A DNA stretch of 24,750 nucleotides from CAYUNT01 sp964446285 (GTDB taxonomy: Bacteria > Sumerlaeota > Sumerlaeia > SLMS01 > CAYUNT01): positions 1 to 24,750 of the forward strand of contig CAYUNT010000049.1 in assembly GCA_964446285.1 (NCBI GenBank), in the 5' to 3' direction. The notes under the pieces were generated by a model. That model was not told the origin of the DNA, searched no databases, and saw nothing but the letters and a program-made list of their open reading frames with translations. A program made the position numbers and the translations under genes. Position 1 is the first letter of the stretch; the number at the start of each line of letters is the position of its first letter. Shown in pieces: positions 22,694 to 24,750 of this stretch.

Positions 22694-23377
22694 ATGCTGC
22701 GTCCCAACGAGAACGATCCTGTCAGTCTTCCTCCCCGGCTTCTGAGGCGGCGGCGTCATTTCCGCCTTCGCCGGCGCAATTACCGCGAACTTCCATCCGC
22801 GGAAGGCGCCGATGCCCTTTTGCGCGAGCGCCTGGACGAGGCGATCCGGGAAAAGGAAGACTGGATGGAAAAGGCTGCTCGCGCCGCGGACCTTGGCGCG
22901 CGCGCTCGCGCCGATCTGGAAAACTTCCGCCGCCGCGTGCAAAAGGAGCGCGAGGAACTCCGCCATGCGCTAACGGCGGATGTTCTCGCCTCGTTTCTGA
23001 TTGTGCTCGAGCATTTCGATCTGGCTCTTCAGGCGGCGGATTCTTCGCCCGACCCTCGCGCCGTTCTCGATGGGGTCCACATGATTCATCGCGAGCTGAT
23101 TGGCGTGCTCGAATCCCTTGGCATCGAGAAGATCAACGCGGTGGGAGTGCAATTCAATCCGGCAATTCACGAGGCGGTGGCGACGGAATCTGTTCCAGAC
23201 GCTCCGCCTCATGCCGTGGTTGCCGTGCTTCGCCCGGGCTGGAAATACCGCGAGCGCTGCCTTCGAGCCGCAATGGTGAAAGTCAACAACCCAGCGGAGC
23301 CGCTTTCGCCGAAACCGGCGCCGCGTTCGCCCGAATCGCCAGCGCCTGCGTCCGCGCCAGAGGAATCCGCCGAATAG
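22694..23377 (+). CDS. grpE: Second GrpE-type nucleotide exchange factor, with Arg-rich N-terminus
   Basis: A 227-residue GrpE. The family core is clear: the long helix with LENFRRRVQKEREEL (75-89), the bundle (LASFLIVLEHFDLALQAA), then the wing GVQFNPAIHEAV (151-162) and GWKYRERCLRAAMVKVNNP (182-200). This matches canonical GrpE better than the copy at 6639, so it is the likelier housekeeping form. Residues 15-32 are very basic (PRLLRRRRHFRLRRRNYR), unusual for GrpE, whose N-terminus is normally acidic. The last 27 residues are Pro/Ala/Ser-rich. The ATG at 22694 has GAAGG 9 bases upstream; the longer frame from 22601 has none. No dnaK is adjacent. It converges on the GHL10 gene 21 bases away. 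Confidence 0.9.
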   Translation: MLRPNENDPVSLPPRLLRRRRHFRLRRRNYRELPSAEGADALLRERLDEAIREKEDWMEKAARAADLGARARADLENFRRRVQKEREELRHALTADVLASFLIVLEHFDLALQAADSSPDPRAVLDGVHMIHRELIGVLESLGIEKINAVGVQFNPAIHEAVATESVPDAPPHAVVAVLRPGWKYRERCLRAAMVKVNNPAEPLSPKPAPRSPESPAPASAPEESAE

Positions 23378-23398
23378 CGTGCACACGCGCGGGTTTTG

Positions 23399-24750
23399 TC
23401 AGGGTTTCAGACTCACCTGAATTTGCGTCACGCGGCCGGCTTCGATGGAAACCGCCGGGATTTGTGCTTTGCCAATGCCCGCTTTTTCTACTTCCAGTGA
23501 AAGCGGTCCGGGCGGCAGGTTGAGAATTGAAAACAACCCATCGCCCGATGAAATCCAGTAAAATGGATATTGGGGAATCCGCACGTGTGCGTCCGTCACT
23601 TTTTGCCCCGAGGCATCCGTAACAGTGCCTATCAAAATGCCCGCCGTGTGATTTTTCTTCCAGGGCATCTCGGGCAGCGGGGCTTTTTGGGCATATACCT
23701 TTTTGTAGGTTGCCCAGCGGTCCATTTTTTCCACGCCGCCATAAGAAAAACCGACAATGCCGGGGCCGTTCACTGAGCGTGTATATTCAATTTCTCGAAT
23801 AGGCTCCTCGGCATTCTTGTATTTTGTCTGGATGCCGCCGTAAATGTGGCGTCCGCTTGAATTCGCGAGGAAATATCTGTAGAGTTCATCGTAGTCGGGC
23901 TTTTTGCCCCCGATGTCCCAATAAATCATTGGCACGAGGGCATCCACCGCTCCGGCGCGGATCCAGGCCAGGCTGTCCTGGTTGTAGTCATGGAGTCCGC
24001 TGGAAAAACCGCCATAGCCGGGGATTTTCGTGTTGTCGTAAATACCCCAGACCGAAGTCGTTAGCTTCACCTGCGGTTTCACACTCTGGATTTGCGCATA
24101 CAAGTCCGAGACAAACAGCGTGATCTGAGCGCGCTGCCAGTCTGTCATCGAAAGCTTGCTTGGATTGCCCGGTCCCTCGAAACGCGCCTTGCTGACGGCA
24201 TCCATGGTTTTCGAAGTCGGGTAACGGATTCGGTCGAGGTGAATTCCGTCAACGTTGTAGCGGCGGACCACATCCATAATGGCGCTTCTGACATGCGCCT
24301 GCACCTCGGGATTGCCGGGTGAAAGGTAATAATACTCTTCCCAGACTGGCTCTCCTTTGGAGTCCCTCACGAGCCAATCCGCGTGTTTGTGGTAAAAATA
24401 CTCTTTGCTTTCCGGAGGCGTCTGGCTGTTCCAGCACGGGAAAGCGTTGATATAGGCATGGAATTCCAGCCCTTTCGCGTGCGCCTCCTCGATGGCAAAG
24501 GCCAGCGGATCGAATCCAGGGTCCTTTCCGCCGAACAAAGGCGACCAGGGTTCGAGTGTGCTCGGATACAGGGTATCGGTTTGGCCGCGCACCTGGAAAA
24601 ACACCGCATTAAAGTTGTTGTCCGCCAAGGTCTTCATAATCAGGCGGATGCGATTTTTCATCACTTCCACATTTCCCGTGTTGTCGGGCCATTCAAATCG
24701 CGTCACCCACATGCCACGCAATTCGGGCTTCTCCGCATTTTGAGCGCATA
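23399..24750 (-). CDS. GHL10/DUF187 glycoside-hydrolase-like protein with C-terminal beta-sandwich (N-terminus beyond window)
   Basis: The frame is open to the right edge, so the N-terminus, probably with a signal peptide, is missing; 450 codons are present. The GHL10 (DUF187, PF02638) TIM-barrel signatures are clear: ELRGMWVTRFEW, NFNAVFFQVRGQTDTLYPS, GLEFHAYINAFPCWN, YYLSPGNPEVQAHV, VDGIHLDRIRYP and ALVPMIYWDIGG. Members include YngK-like proteins; their carbohydrate substrate is poorly defined, though envelope glycans are suspected. The last 80 residues (GILIGTVTDASGQKVTDAHV, then LPPGPLSLEVEKAGIG) form a carboxypeptidase-regulatory-like beta-sandwich. A TTG at 24721 is in frame but mid-domain, so not the start. 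Confidence 0.9.
   Translation of the reverse strand, partial: CAQNAEKPELRGMWVTRFEWPDNTGNVEVMKNRIRLIMKTLADNNFNAVFFQVRGQTDTLYPSTLEPWSPLFGGKDPGFDPLAFAIEEAHAKGLEFHAYINAFPCWNSQTPPESKEYFYHKHADWLVRDSKGEPVWEEYYYLSPGNPEVQAHVRSAIMDVVRRYNVDGIHLDRIRYPTSKTMDAVSKARFEGPGNPSKLSMTDWQRAQITLFVSDLYAQIQSVKPQVKLTTSVWGIYDNTKIPGYGGFSSGLHDYNQDSLAWIRAGAVDALVPMIYWDIGGKKPDYDELYRYFLANSSGRHIYGGIQTKYKNAEEPIREIEYTRSVNGPGIVGFSYGGVEKMDRWATYKKVYAQKAPLPEMPWKKNHTAGILIGTVTDASGQKVTDAHVRIPQYPFYWISSGDGLFSILNLPPGPLSLEVEKAGIGKAQIPAVSIEAGRVTQIQVSLKP

Noticed and set aside
23377..23390. Hairpin GCGT/ACGC followed by GGGTTTT as terminator for the second grpE
   Set aside because: Only four pairs with a 4-base loop and a short T run; too weak to annotate.

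Overview
The window reads as a chromosomal segment of an uncultured, moderately GC-rich Gram-negative bacterium. Seen: a Wzm/Wzt polysaccharide exporter with glycosyltransferases, a PilT retraction ATPase, a periplasmic PpiC isomerase, a MEP-pathway IspD and a futalosine-pathway MqnC. Together these suggest a diderm making menaquinone by the futalosine route. The content and the short GC-rich intergenic repeats would fit PVC-like or candidate-phylum lineages (for example Sumerlaeota or Hydrogenedentota), but that placement is only inference. I see no phage, transposase, CRISPR, tRNA or rRNA.

Layout. 1-2322 (-): a large secreted protein of unknown family, cut by the left edge. 2570-5096 (+): YihY-type membrane protein, then PilT, closed by a good intrinsic terminator. 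5222-8948 (+): a three-gene chaperone cluster (J-like/TPR protein, GrpE, compact Hsp70), then a metallo-beta-lactamase-fold hydrolase at 9181-9951. 18901-9999 (-): a seven-gene surface-polysaccharide run in the order Wzm, Wzt, methyltransferase, alpha/alpha-toroid protein, two GT2 glycosyltransferases, PpiC isomerase. 21990-19338 (-): a HAD phosphatase, then one reading frame joining IspD to MqnC. 22307-23377 (+): KhpA and a second GrpE. 23399-24750 (-): a GHL10/DUF187 glycoside-hydrolase-like protein, cut by the right edge.

How the genes work together. The chaperone trio looks like a dedicated Hsp70 system rather than the housekeeping DnaKJ. Its J-like domain lacks the HPD tripeptide and its Hsp70 lacks the usual VLLLD interdomain linker, changes that touch the same functional contact. 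The polysaccharide run encodes assembly, terminal modification and ATP-driven export of a lipid-linked glycan; its last gene is a periplasmic isomerase with what looks like a LysM peptidoglycan-binding module inserted in the parvulin fold. The IspD-MqnC frame joins an isoprenoid enzyme to a menaquinone ring enzyme through a linker translated from an intergenic repeat; a related repeat copy lies just upstream of the same gene.

Several starts were moved inward from the longest open frame, using Shine-Dalgarno sequences, signal peptides, family N-termini and the 4-base wzm/wzt overlap. The two edge genes are partial.
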